This document shows positions 1 through 8,688 of a stretch of 36,015 bases of DNA, piece by piece; positions within the stretch are counted from its first letter, which is position 1; each line of letters opens with the position of its first letter. The stretch comes from Streptomyces coryli (GTDB lineage Bacteria > Actinomycetota > Actinomycetes > Streptomycetales > Streptomycetaceae), in assembly GCF_011044975.1 (NCBI RefSeq), contig NZ_JAAKZV010000059.1, forward strand, positions 1 to 36,015. The letters are read 5' to 3'. The notes under the pieces were generated by a model. It saw only the letters and a program-made list of their open reading frames with translations, was not told the origin of the DNA and made no database searches. Both the position numbers and the translations under genes were made by a program.

Positions 1-1022
1 CCCGGGTGCCGATGCCGCCACACCCAGAACACCGTCGTCGCCACCACCGCCCACACCGCCAGCACCACGTACGGGAAGACGTGCTGATGACCCGCGAAGT
101 ACACCGCCGTGTGCTGCGCGTTCACCGACGCCCCCGGTGGCAGCCAGCGGCCGATCTCGCCCAGCGGGGAAGGGAGTAGCGGCCAGGAGACCGCGCCGCC
201 CGAGGACGGGTTGCCGACCAGGACCATCAGGACCCAGGTCGGGATGATCGCCCAGCGCCCGAAGAGGGTATTGAACATCGTGAAGACCATCCCGGACGTG
301 AACATCGTCAGCGCCAGAATCAGCCACGACTGCGGGAAGGGCAGCTCCACCACCCCCAGCAGCAGATCCACCACCGCGTAGATCGCGAAGCCACCCAGCA
401 GCGCGTACGCCGCCGTGAAGACGATCCGCTCCGCCGGCTGCAGCGTCCGCGCGTGCACGCTCAGCTGGATCGCGCCCATGAAGCCGATGATCACCGCGGC
501 GAGGGAGATGTAGAAGAGCGCGAGCCCCTGCGGATCCCCGGACTGCATCGGCTTGATGTCCCGTACCTGCACCGGCACATCCACCGCCGCCCCCACCTTC
601 GGCACCGTCTGCGTCAGCACCCGCGCCACCGACGCCCCCGTCGCGCTCGCGAGGTCGAAGCGGACCGAGCCGCCCGGCTTCACCTCCATGATCGCGAAGA
701 CCTGCTGCTGCTCGACGGCGTCCTCGGCGGCGGCGTACGAGTCGTAGTGCTTGAGGTCGAGCGACGCGTTCAGCGCCTTCTCCAGGCCCTCGGTGAACGC
801 CTGCGCCTTCGGCTCCGACTCCGGGGTGCCGACGACCGCGGCGGGGATGCGGTGCGGCGTCGGGTTCGCCATCGCCGCCGTATACGAGCCGGCGAAGAGC
901 CCGGCACCCGCGGCGAGCAGCAGCACCAGCACCACCGCGGCGAAGAAGGGCGAGTGCCGGAAGTGCTCCCAGCGGCTGCCGAGGGTGGGCTCGCGGCGGT
1001 GGGGGTGGTGCTGCTCAGTCAC
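1..1022 (-). CDS. ABC-2/YhgE-like membrane protein, C-terminus cut by window edge
   Basis: The reading frame starts at a GTG (1022) four codons after an in-frame stop, so this start is the only one possible, and it stays open to the left edge. The translation begins VTEQHHPHRREPTLGSRWEH, then has one membrane segment (about residues 25-46), a roughly 140-residue extracytoplasmic region, and at least four more hydrophobic segments towards the C-terminus. One N-terminal TM, a large outer loop and a C-terminal TM bundle is the layout of DUF3533 and YhgE/Pip proteins, which are related to ABC-2 permeases. No ATPase is visible beside it. It follows the two-component genes in the same direction after 63 bp and may be co-transcribed with them. 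The substrate is unknown. Confidence 0.8.
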   Translation of the reverse strand, partial: MTEQHHPHRREPTLGSRWEHFRHSPFFAAVVLVLLLAAGAGLFAGSYTAAMANPTPHRIPAAVVGTPESEPKAQAFTEGLEKALNASLDLKHYDSYAAAEDAVEQQQVFAIMEVKPGGSVRFDLASATGASVARVLTQTVPKVGAAVDVPVQVRDIKPMQSGDPQGLALFYISLAAVIIGFMGAIQLSVHARTLQPAERIVFTAAYALLGGFAIYAVVDLLLGVVELPFPQSWLILALTMFTSGMVFTMFNTLFGRWAIIPTWVLMVLVGNPSSGGAVSWPLLPSPLGEIGRWLPPGASVNAQHTAVYFAGHQHVFPYVVLAVWAVVATTVFWVWRHRHP

Positions 1023-1085
1023 CCTGCGAGCTTAAATCAGGACAGAACGGTGAGAAGCACCGCCTCCCGGGCGCGGCCCGAGCCC

Positions 1086-1751
1086 TCAGTTCACCAGCCC
1101 CCGCCGGTAGGCGTAGACGACGGCCTGGACGCGGTCACGCAGGCCGAGCTTGGTGAGGATGCGGGAGACGAAGGTCTTGACGGTCTCCTGGCTGAGCACC
1201 AGGACACCGGCGATCTCGCTGTTGGACAGCCCGTCCGCGATGAGCCGCAGCACCTCCAGCTCGCGCGGCGTCAGCGGGATGCCGTCCGGGCCGCCCTCGC
1301 CCTCGGTGGGCCGGATCCGGGTGGCGTAGCGGCCGACGAGCCGGCGGGTCACCTCGGGGTCGAGCAGGGCCGCACCGGAGGCCACCGTGCGGACCCCGTG
1401 CAGCAGCTGTGCCGCCGGCGCGTCCTTGAGCAGGAAGCCGCTCGCCCCGGCGCGCAGCGATTCGTAGACGTACTCGTCCAGGTTGAACGTCGTCAGCACC
1501 AGCACCTTCACGGGCTGCCGCACTCCGGCGCCGGCCAGCTTGCGGGTGGCCTCGATGCCGTCGAGCACCGGCATCCGTACGTCCATCACCACGACATCCG
1601 GCCGCACTTCGGCGGCGAGGTCGACGGCGGCCTGCCCGTCGCCGCACTCGCCCGCCACCTCGAGGTCGGGCTGGGCGCCGATGATGGTGACGAGGCCGGT
1701 GCGGACCAGCACCTGGTCGTCGCAGATCAGGACCCGGACCGGTGCACTCAC
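1086..1751 (-). CDS. NarL/FixJ-family response regulator
   Basis: A 221-residue response regulator. The receiver domain (about 1-125) has the acidic pair D11-D12, the phospho-acceptor D57 in VVVMDVRMP and the conserved lysine K109 in FLLKDA. A LuxR-type helix-turn-helix fills about 155-221 (LTPRELEVLRLIADGLSN, then ETVKTFVSRILTKL). Its GTG start overlaps the stop codon of the upstream histidine kinase in a GTGA arrangement, so the two are translationally coupled and form a cognate pair. By family it should be a phosphorylation-dependent transcription factor. Targets are not visible, but the membrane protein downstream on the same strand is the obvious candidate. Confidence 0.93.
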   Translation of the reverse strand: MSAPVRVLICDDQVLVRTGLVTIIGAQPDLEVAGECGDGQAAVDLAAEVRPDVVVMDVRMPVLDGIEATRKLAGAGVRQPVKVLVLTTFNLDEYVYESLRAGASGFLLKDAPAAQLLHGVRTVASGAALLDPEVTRRLVGRYATRIRPTEGEGGPDGIPLTPRELEVLRLIADGLSNSEIAGVLVLSQETVKTFVSRILTKLGLRDRVQAVVYAYRRGLVN

Positions 1752-2923
1752 GACGGTCTGCCGGCCGGTATCCGGGCCCGTACGACAAAGCAGTCAAAGC
1801 CGTCAAAGCCGTCGCCGGTGCGCCGGGGACCCGCGTGGAAGTCGCCGCCCAGGACACCGACCCGCTCCCGCAGCCCCTCCAGGCCCCGCCCGCCGCCTGC
1901 GGGTAAGTCGGTCGGCGAGCCGAAGCCCTCCGTGCTGACCTCCACCGTGATCTCCCTCGCGCCGTGCCGCACCTCGACCGCGGTGCGGCTGCCGTGGGCG
2001 TACTTGAGCGCGTTCGTCAGCGCCTCCTGCACGACACGGTAGGCCACGAGATCGGCGCTGCCGGTCGACTCCGGCGGGCTGCCCTGCTCGCTGAACGTGA
2101 CCGGCTGCCCGGCCAGCCGCGTCTGCTCGACGAGCGTGAGCAGCCGGCCGCCGGACGGCGTCCTGGACCCGGCGCCGTAGTCGGGGTTGAGCAGGTCGAG
2201 CAGGTGCCGCAGGTCGGTGATGGCCCGGCGGCCGGTGTCGGTGACGGCGGTGAGGGTCTGGTCGAGCCGGTCGGGCGCGGCGGTCAGATAGCGCGCCGAC
2301 TCGGCCTGCACGACCATCGCCGTCACATGGTGGGTGACGACGTCGTGCAGCTCCCGCGCGATGCGGGTGCGCTCAGCGGTACGGGTCTGCTCGGCCACCC
2401 GGATACGGTGCTCGGCCTCCGCGATCCGGGTGGAGCGCAGCCACGAACCCATGCCCCACACCAGGGCCATCGCCCCGTAATACAGGACGAACTCGCTGAC
2501 CCCCTCGGTCCCGCCGGCCTGGACGAGCCCGATCGCGAGCCCCACGTACGCGACGGAGAACAGGGCCGCGATGGCGCGCCGGTGCCGCTCCACATGCGCC
2601 CCCGCGCTCATCAGCGCGATGGCCAGCGCGGTGCCGGCCAGCGAGTGGTAGCCGCGGAGCTGATCGACGGCGAAGCCGGCCGTCGCCACGGTGAGGCAGA
2701 CGAGCGGCCACCGCCGGCGCACCGTCAGCGGGAGGCACTGCGCGGCGACCGCCACCACGGCCACCGCGTCGAAGGAGCGGCCCGGCAGGCCGCCGAGCTG
2801 GGTCCCGTGGGTGTGCGAGGCCGGCAGCAGCGCCGCTACGAGGATGAGCAGGGCGAGCGGCAGGTCCCGGAACGTGACGTCGATCCGTGACCAGAGCTCG
2901 GGGGCCCGCCGCAGGCTCAGCAC
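1748..2923 (-). CDS. Sensor histidine kinase (HisKA_3 type)
   Basis: A 391-residue sensor kinase. Several hydrophobic segments occupy about the first 150 residues with little extracytoplasmic sequence, so the stimulus is probably sensed in the membrane. The H-box RELHDVVTHHVTAMV contains the likely phosphorylated H193. The ATP-binding domain shows EALTNALKYAHG (N-box) and GGGRGLEGLRERV (G-box). I chose the GTG at 2923 over a longer frame to 3040, because the extra 39 residues are Arg-rich, lack family character and would overlap the lipoprotein gene. A TACACT box 6 nt before this GTG also suggests a leaderless transcript beginning there. The kinase pairs with the overlapping response regulator. 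Confidence 0.9.
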   Translation of the reverse strand: MLSLRRAPELWSRIDVTFRDLPLALLILVAALLPASHTHGTQLGGLPGRSFDAVAVVAVAAQCLPLTVRRRWPLVCLTVATAGFAVDQLRGYHSLAGTALAIALMSAGAHVERHRRAIAALFSVAYVGLAIGLVQAGGTEGVSEFVLYYGAMALVWGMGSWLRSTRIAEAEHRIRVAEQTRTAERTRIARELHDVVTHHVTAMVVQAESARYLTAAPDRLDQTLTAVTDTGRRAITDLRHLLDLLNPDYGAGSRTPSGGRLLTLVEQTRLAGQPVTFSEQGSPPESTGSADLVAYRVVQEALTNALKYAHGSRTAVEVRHGAREITVEVSTEGFGSPTDLPAGGGRGLEGLRERVGVLGGDFHAGPRRTGDGFDGFDCFVVRARIPAGRPS

Positions 2924-2929
2924 GTCTGG

Positions 2930-2935
2930 AGTGTA
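2930..2935 (-). promoter_or_regulatory. Candidate -10 box, leaderless start of histidine kinase
   Basis: TACACT lies on the minus strand with exactly 6 nt before the GTG at 2923. No convincing Shine-Dalgarno is present in the gap. This spacing places the first transcribed base at or next to the G of GTG. No good -35 hexamer is seen. Confidence 0.45.
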
Positions 2936-2978
2936 ACTACGGTGCCGGACGGGGCCGTTGAGGTCCGTGGCACGCCCC

Positions 2979-3905
2979 CTAGCCCTGGCCCTGCGCCGCG
3001 GCCTGCGCGGCGACCTGCAGAATCGCCGTGACCGCGACATCGGGCTGGTCGAGGTAGATGTAGTGCTCGCTCTTCTGGGCGGTGCCCAGCGCGCTGCGCC
3101 CGGAGAGCGCGAGCCACTTGCGCTGCCCGTCGGCCCACGCCTGCTCCAGGCCCGGCCCGTACTCAGGGACCTGCTCCAGGTACTTCACCCCGTGCTGGAT
3201 CACCTGCACCGGGATGTCCCCGGCGGAGCGCACCTTCGCGTCGCGGACCACGAGCTTCTCGGGGTCCGCGCCGCGGAAGACGGCGAGGGTCTCATCACGG
3301 AGCTGAGCGGCCATGCCGGTGGCGTCCGCGGGGATCTCCCGGTGGAGATCGGCAATCTGGGTCGGGGAGGTGGCGTCCATCAGGACCACGCCCTTGACCT
3401 TGTCCTGGTGCCCGGGCGCGTAACGGCCGGCGATCAGCCCGCCGAGCGAGTGCCCGGCCAGGACGGCCCCGGAGTCGCCGGCGACATGGTCGATCACCCC
3501 GGTCAGCACCTTCCCGGCGTCGTTGAGGGTCTGCTTCTTTACGGGCTTGTCGCTGGCCCCCGCGCCGAGCCGGTCGTAGGAGCAGACCCGCTCCCGCTCG
3601 CCGAGGGTCTTCTGCAGGCCGGCGAACTTCTTCAGGTTGTCGCCGCCGCCGTGCAGCAGGACGACGACCGGCTTGCCCTTCTGCGGGCTGCCGGAGCAGG
3701 ACACATTGATCTTCAGCCCGTTGACGTCGATCTTCTTGGCGCCGGTGAACGTGGCGGGCTTCCGCTCCGCGGAGGAGGCCGACCTTCCGGAGACCGTGTC
3801 AAGACCACCGGCCTTCGTCTTCTCCGCGCAGCCGGTGAGCGCGGCGGTGGTGGCTACGGCGGCGCACAGCGCGATCAGAGCCGGCGTCCTGGCGTTGCGG
3901 AACAT
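2979..3905 (-). CDS. Alpha/beta-hydrolase lipoprotein
   Basis: A 308-residue exported hydrolase. The N-terminus is a lipoprotein signal (MFRNAR, hydrophobic stretch, lipobox LTGC with Cys26), so the mature protein should be anchored to the outer face of the membrane. The fold signature includes VVLLHGGGDN (oxyanion-hole region), the nucleophile elbow GHSLGG near residue 153 and a late histidine in SEHYIYLDQP as the probable catalytic base. A strong AGGAGGA sits before the ATG. Family members are esterases, lipases or thioesterases, and the substrate cannot be read from sequence. It is divergent from hrpA and lies 55 bp upstream of the histidine kinase gene. Confidence 0.85.
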   Translation of the reverse strand: MFRNARTPALIALCAAVATTAALTGCAEKTKAGGLDTVSGRSASSAERKPATFTGAKKIDVNGLKINVSCSGSPQKGKPVVVLLHGGGDNLKKFAGLQKTLGERERVCSYDRLGAGASDKPVKKQTLNDAGKVLTGVIDHVAGDSGAVLAGHSLGGLIAGRYAPGHQDKVKGVVLMDATSPTQIADLHREIPADATGMAAQLRDETLAVFRGADPEKLVVRDAKVRSAGDIPVQVIQHGVKYLEQVPEYGPGLEQAWADGQRKWLALSGRSALGTAQKSEHYIYLDQPDVAVTAILQVAAQAAAQGQG

Positions 3906-4080
3906 GGGGTCCTCCTGGGAGTGCTCGGTCGGACCTGGACATTACGGATCACCGGCCCCGGAAATCGTCACCGCACGGTGGACACCTGCGCGTAGCTCTC
4001 ACGGGGGACAGGCATTGTCCCGGTCGCGCGCCGAAATGATTCGCCCGTCCCGACCCGCAGGTGAGATCCTTGGCCTACGT

Positions 4081-7000
4081 ATGTCCACTCCTCCTGCCGC
4101 CGCCGAACCGACCTTCGCCGCCCTCGGCCCCCGCCTCGCCGCTCTCACCCTCCGCGACGAGCAGCGCATCGGCCGCCGCCTCGAAGGCGCCCGCCGCATC
4201 CGCAAACCCGAGGCGCGCGCCGCCGTGCTCAAGGAAATCGCGGACGACATAGACGCGGCCGAGCTGAAAATCGAACACCGCCGGGCCGCCGTCCCGGCGA
4301 TCACGTATCCCGAACAGCTCCCGGTCAGCCAGAAGAAGGACGACATCCTCGAGGCGATCCGCGACCACCAGGTCGTGATCGTCGCGGGCGAGACCGGCTC
4401 CGGGAAGACCACCCAGATCCCCAAGATCTGCATGGAGCTCGGCCGCGGCGTCCGCGGCCTCATCGGCCACACCCAGCCCCGCCGCATCGCCGCCCGCACG
4501 GTCGCCGAGCGCGTCGCCGAGGAGCTGAAGACCCCGCTCGGCGAGGCCGTCGGCTGGAAGGTCCGCTTCACCGACCAGGTCAGCCAGGACACCCTGGTCA
4601 AGCTGATGACGGACGGCATCCTGCTCGCCGAGATTCAGACGGACCGCGAGCTGCGCCAGTACGACACGATCATCATCGACGAGGCCCACGAACGCAGCCT
4701 CAACATCGACTTTCTGCTCGGCTATCTCGCCCAGCTGCTCCCGAAGCGCCCCGACCTCAAGGTCATCATCACCTCCGCGACCATCGACCCGGAGCGCTTC
4801 TCCCGGCACTTCGGCGACGCCCCGATCGTCGAGGTCAGCGGCCGTACGTACCCGGTGGAGGTGCGCTACCGCCCGCTCCTCGAGGACGACTCGGACGCCG
4901 ACGACCGCGACCAGGTCACCGCCATCTGCGACGCGGCGCAGGAGCTGCAGCGCGAGGGCGACGGCGACATCCTGGTCTTCCTCTCCGGCGAGCGCGAGAT
5001 CCGCGACACGGCGGACGCGCTGGAGAAGAAGAGACTCAGAAACACCGAGATCCTCCCCCTCTACGCCCGCCTGAGCCACGCCGAGCAGCACCGCGTCTTC
5101 CAGCGCCACTCCGGCCGCCGCATCGTCCTGGCGACGAACGTCGCCGAGACGTCCCTCACCGTCCCGGGCATCCGCTACGTCATCGACCCCGGCTTCGCCC
5201 GTATCTCCCGCTACAGCCACCGCACCAAGGTGCAGCGCCTCCCGATCGAGCCGATCTCCCAGGCCAGCGCCAACCAGCGCAAGGGCCGCTGCGGCCGTAC
5301 GTCCGACGGCATCTGCATCCGGCTGTACAGCGAGGACGACTTCCTCACCCGCCCGGAATTCACCGACGCCGAGATCCTCCGCACCAATCTCGCCTCCGTC
5401 ATCCTGCAGATGACCGCGGCAGGGCTCGGCGACATCGAGAAGTTCCCCTTCATCGACCCGCCGGACCGGCGCAACATCAAGGACGGCGTCCAGCTTCTGG
5501 AGGAGCTGCACGCCCTCGACACGAACCAGAAGGACGCGCGGAAGCGCCTCACCCCCACCGGCCGCAAGCTCTCCCAGCTCCCGGTCGACCCGCGCCTGGC
5601 CCGCATGGTCCTGGAGGCGGAGAAGAACGGCGTCATCCGCGAGGTCATGGTCATCGCCGCCGCCCTGTCCATCCAGGACCCGCGCGAGCGCCCGGCGGAG
5701 AAGCAGCAGCAGGCCGACCAGCAGCACGCCCGCTTCCGCGACGAGACGTCCGACTTCCTGACGTATCTGAATCTCTGGCGCTACGTCCGCGACCAGCAGA
5801 AGGCGCTGTCCTCGTCCGCCTTCCGCCGCATGTGCAAGCGCGAGTTCCTCAACTACCTGCGCATCCGCGAGTGGCAGGACATCTTCCACCAGCTGCGCAC
5901 GGTCGCGAAGTCGATGGACATCACGCTCAACGAGTCGCGGGACGAGATCGACGGCGACCGCATCCACCAGTCGCTGCTCGCCGGCCTGCTCTCCCACATC
6001 GGCCTGAAGGACTCCGAGAAGAACGAGTACGTGGGCGCCCGCAGCGCCAAATTCGCCGTCTTCCCCGGCTCCGCGCTCTTCAAGAAGACCCCGCGCTGGC
6101 TGATGTCCGCCGAGCTGGTGGAGACCTCGCGCCTCTGGGCCCGGGTCAACGCCAAGATCGAGCCGGACTGGATCGAGCCGCTCGCCGGCCACCTGGTCAA
6201 GCGCAACTACAGCGAGCCGCACTGGGAGAAGGACCGCGCCGCGGTGGTGGCGCTGGAGCGCGTCACGCTCTACGGCGTCCCCATCGTCACCGAGCGCAAG
6301 GTCAATTACGGGCGCATCGACCCGGAGACCTCCCGCGACCTCTTCATCCGCAACGCCCTCGTCGAGGGTGACTGGCGCACCCACCACAAGTTCTTCGCCG
6401 ATAACCGCAAGCTGCTCACCGAGGTCGAGGAGCTCGAGCACCGCGCCCGCCGCCGCGACATCCTGGTCGACGACGAGGCCCTCTTCGACTTCTACGATCA
6501 GCGCATCCCGGCCGACATCGTCTCCGGCGCGCACTTCGACTCCTGGTGGAAGAAGAAGCAGCGCGACGAGCCCGACCTGCTCAACTTCGAGAAATCGATG
6601 CTGATCAACGAGCGGGCCGAGGGCGTCACCAAGGACGACTACCCGGACAGCTGGCGCCAGGGAAAGCTCAAGCTCCGCGTCACGTACCAATTCGAGCCGG
6701 GCACCGACGCCGACGGCGTCACCGTCCACGTACCGCTGCAGATCCTCAACCAGCTGACCTCCGACGGCTTCGAGTGGCAGATCCCGGGCCTGCGCGAGGA
6801 CGTGGTCACGGAGCTGATCCGCTCCCTCCCGAAGCCGATCCGCCGGAATTACGTCCCGGCGCCGAACTTCGCGAAACGGTTCCTCGACGCGGCCGTGCCG
6901 CTGCAGGAGCCGCTGACGACGGCGATGGCGCGGGAGCTGCAGCGCATGGTCGGCGTCCGGATCGCGCCGGAGGACTTCGACTGGGCGAAGGTCCCTGACC

Positions 7001-8055
7001 ACTTGAAGATCACCTTCCGGGTCCACGACGAGCGCCGCAAGAAGCTGGCGGAGGCGAAGGACCTCGAGACCCTCCGCATCAAGCTCAAGCCCAAGACCCG
7101 GGCCGCGATCAACAAGGCCTTCGAGCAGGCGTCGACGAAGCCGGAGGCGAACGGCAGCCAGACCGCCGCCCCCATGCAGCGCACGGGCCTGACGGCCTGG
7201 ACCATCGGCGCCCTCCCCCGCACCTTCGAGACCCGCCGCGGCGGCCAGCCGATCAAGGCGTATCCGGCCCTGGTCGACGAGGGCACCTCGGTCGCCGTAC
7301 GCCTCTACGACACGGAGCCCGAGCAGGCCGAAGCGATGTGGCGCGGCACCCGCCGCCTGATCCTCCTGAACCTGCCCTCCAACCCCGCCAAGTTCGCCAA
7401 CGACACGTTGAGCAACCAGCAGAAGCTCGCCCTCTCCCGCTCCCCCCACGGCAGCGTCCAGGCCCTCTTCGAGGACTGCACGACCGCGGCGGCGGACCGG
7501 CTGATCGCGGCCAACGGCGGGCCCGCCTGGGACGAGGAGAGCTTCAAGAAGCTCTTCGACGCGGTACGGGCCGACATCGTCGACGCCACGATGGCGACGA
7601 TCCGCCAGACCCAGGAGGTGCTGGCCGCCTGGCACTCCTGCGAGGGGCGGCTGAAGGGCATCAAGAGCCCGGTGCTGCTGCCGTCGCTGACGGACGTACG
7701 GGAGCAGCTGGCGGCGCTCATAAAGCCCGGCTTCGTCACCGAGCACGGGGTGCGCCGGCTGCCCGACCTGATGCGCTACCTGGTCGCCGCCGACCGCCGG
7801 CTGACGCAGCTGCCGACGAACGCGCAGCGGGACGCGGCTCGGATGGCGAAGGTGCACGAGATGCAGGACGAGTACGCGTGGCTGCTGGAGCAGCTGCCGC
7901 CGGGCCGCCCGGTGCCGCAGGCGGTGCGCGACATCCGCTGGATGATCGAGGAGCTGCGGGTCAGCTACTTCGCGCACGCGCTGGGCACGGCGTACCCGGT
8001 CTCGGACAAGCGCATCGTGAAGGCCATCGACGCCCAGGTACCGCCCGCCAGGTAG
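4081..8055 (+). CDS. hrpA: ATP-dependent RNA helicase HrpA (DEAH box)
   Basis: A 1324-residue protein, the usual length for bacterial HrpA. Motif I GETGSGKTTQIPK is at about residue 102, motif II DEAH at about 200, motif III SAT at about 232, and motif VI QRKGRCGR at about 400. These are followed by the helicase-associated region and the long HrpA-specific C-terminal domain (DUF3418 type). The frame is open further upstream to 3637, but that part runs over the divergent lipoprotein gene, so the ATG at 4081 (MSTPPAAAEPTF) is preferred. HrpA unwinds RNA and, by studies in other bacteria, helps rescue stalled ribosomes. It is a neighbour of bldC in Streptomyces and shows no operon partner here. 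Confidence 0.95.
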   Translation: MSTPPAAAEPTFAALGPRLAALTLRDEQRIGRRLEGARRIRKPEARAAVLKEIADDIDAAELKIEHRRAAVPAITYPEQLPVSQKKDDILEAIRDHQVVIVAGETGSGKTTQIPKICMELGRGVRGLIGHTQPRRIAARTVAERVAEELKTPLGEAVGWKVRFTDQVSQDTLVKLMTDGILLAEIQTDRELRQYDTIIIDEAHERSLNIDFLLGYLAQLLPKRPDLKVIITSATIDPERFSRHFGDAPIVEVSGRTYPVEVRYRPLLEDDSDADDRDQVTAICDAAQELQREGDGDILVFLSGEREIRDTADALEKKRLRNTEILPLYARLSHAEQHRVFQRHSGRRIVLATNVAETSLTVPGIRYVIDPGFARISRYSHRTKVQRLPIEPISQASANQRKGRCGRTSDGICIRLYSEDDFLTRPEFTDAEILRTNLASVILQMTAAGLGDIEKFPFIDPPDRRNIKDGVQLLEELHALDTNQKDARKRLTPTGRKLSQLPVDPRLARMVLEAEKNGVIREVMVIAAALSIQDPRERPAEKQQQADQQHARFRDETSDFLTYLNLWRYVRDQQKALSSSAFRRMCKREFLNYLRIREWQDIFHQLRTVAKSMDITLNESRDEIDGDRIHQSLLAGLLSHIGLKDSEKNEYVGARSAKFAVFPGSALFKKTPRWLMSAELVETSRLWARVNAKIEPDWIEPLAGHLVKRNYSEPHWEKDRAAVVALERVTLYGVPIVTERKVNYGRIDPETSRDLFIRNALVEGDWRTHHKFFADNRKLLTEVEELEHRARRRDILVDDEALFDFYDQRIPADIVSGAHFDSWWKKKQRDEPDLLNFEKSMLINERAEGVTKDDYPDSWRQGKLKLRVTYQFEPGTDADGVTVHVPLQILNQLTSDGFEWQIPGLREDVVTELIRSLPKPIRRNYVPAPNFAKRFLDAAVPLQEPLTTAMARELQRMVGVRIAPEDFDWAKVPDHLKITFRVHDERRKKLAEAKDLETLRIKLKPKTRAAINKAFEQASTKPEANGSQTAAPMQRTGLTAWTIGALPRTFETRRGGQPIKAYPALVDEGTSVAVRLYDTEPEQAEAMWRGTRRLILLNLPSNPAKFANDTLSNQQKLALSRSPHGSVQALFEDCTTAAADRLIAANGGPAWDEESFKKLFDAVRADIVDATMATIRQTQEVLAAWHSCEGRLKGIKSPVLLPSLTDVREQLAALIKPGFVTEHGVRRLPDLMRYLVAADRRLTQLPTNAQRDAARMAKVHEMQDEYAWLLEQLPPGRPVPQAVRDIRWMIEELRVSYFAHALGTAYPVSDKRIVKAIDAQVPPAR

Positions 8056-8060
8056 TCGAG

Positions 8061-8091
8061 TTCGACCGCACCCCTTGACCTGGGGTACAGT
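8061..8091 (+). promoter_or_regulatory. Weak candidate promoter of tRNA-Asp
   Basis: TTCGAC (8061-8066) and TACAGT (8086-8091) are separated by 19 bp and end 37 bp before the tRNA. The -10 is good; the -35 and the spacing are mediocre. Confidence 0.3.
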
Positions 8092-8128
8092 CTGTTCTCG
8101 CACGCCGCACTCAGCGGCGCGGCTCCCA

Positions 8129-8203
8129 GGTCCTGTGGAGCAGTTTGGAGTGCTCGCCACCCTGTCAAGGTGGAGGCCGCGGGTTCAAATCCCGTCAGGA
8201 CCG
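8129..8203 (+). tRNA. tRNA-Asp (GTC)
   Basis: A complete 75-nt cloverleaf. The acceptor GGTCCTG pairs with CAGGACC, the discriminator is G, the anticodon stem CCACC/GGTGG holds the loop CTGTCAA with anticodon GTC, and the T-arm has the canonical GGTTCAAAT. CCA is not encoded. A damaged duplicate of its 3' half lies 86 bp downstream, before the shared terminator. Confidence 0.95.
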
Positions 8204-8289
8204 CAATATCGCTGGCGCCGGGCCTGTCCTCGATCATGAGGGCGGGCCTGAAGTCATTTCACGCCCTTCTCCCGCCCCATCTCCCCCTC

Positions 8290-8364
8290 CGCCACCCTGT
8301 CAAGGCGGAGGCCGCGCCCGCGGCGCAGCCGCGATCGATCGCAGTAAATCCCGTCAGGACCGCA
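8290..8364 (+). pseudogene. Interrupted copy of the 3' half of tRNA-Asp
   Basis: Positions 8290-8316 match the tRNA-Asp from its anticodon stem (8155-8181) in 26 of 27 bases, and 8346-8364 match 8187-8205 in 19 of 19. The GGTTC of the T-arm between these blocks is replaced by 29 bp, which contain a CGCGGC-GCA-GCCGCG hairpin and the 12-bp palindrome GCGATCGATCGC. The 5' half is absent, so no tRNA can be made. This is either a decayed tandem tRNA or the scar of an element that used the tRNA 3' end as attachment site. Confidence 0.8.
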
Positions 8365-8370
8365 CAGCGT

Positions 8371-8403
8371 GAAGGCCCGCCCCGTTCCCCGGGGCGGGCC
8401 TTC
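8371..8403 (+). terminator. Intrinsic terminator after tRNA-Asp
   Basis: A perfect 14-bp stem (8371-8384 with 8390-8403) and a 5-nt loop. There is no U-tract, which is normal for Streptomyces terminators. Confidence 0.8.
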
Positions 8404-8511
8404 TGCGTGTCCGGGACGGGGCCTTCTGCCTGTCCTGGACCCGACCCCGCCCGGTCCAGACCTCTCGTCGCCCATCTTGACTCCCCGCATTGCGACCGCT
8501 ACTCAGGGCAT

Positions 8512-8688
8512 ATGACGGCGGCCCAGAAACGGCACGAGACGCGTGCGCTGCTGCGTGCCCATCTGGCCGCGGCGAGTTCGTACCGGCATCTGACCCGGCA
8601 CTGCCCCATCTGCCATCAGCTGCTCCGCCTCGCCATGGCGCAGGAAGGGACCAAGGTCCCGCCGACGAGTGACCAAAGCCAGGCTTGA
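8512..8688 (+). CDS. Small conserved Cys/His protein (DUF6274-like)
   Basis: A 58-residue frame starts at ATG 8512 with AGGG five bases upstream. The sequence begins MTAAQKRHETRALLRAHLA and contains HLTRHCPICHQLLR, a CxxC pair flanked by histidines that could bind one zinc ion, followed by a polar tail. I recall Streptomyces proteins of this type being listed as DUF6274; that is memory, not a search. The function is unknown. It sits between the tRNA-Asp terminator and bldC and is convergent with bldC. Longer frames running through this stretch extend into the tRNA region and are not credible. Confidence 0.7.
   Translation: MTAAQKRHETRALLRAHLAAASSYRHLTRHCPICHQLLRLAMAQEGTKVPPTSDQSQA

Noticed and set aside
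2924-3040. N-terminal extension of the histidine kinase to 3040
   Set aside because: It would overlap the lipoprotein gene and consists of Arg-rich sequence unlike a kinase N-terminus; the GTG at 2923 fits a -10 box and the family.
4075-8160. A 1361-codon open frame antisense to hrpA
   Set aside because: It mirrors the codon structure of hrpA in very GC-rich DNA, shows low-complexity Val/Asp/Leu/Arg composition and has no domain. It is a shadow of the real gene.
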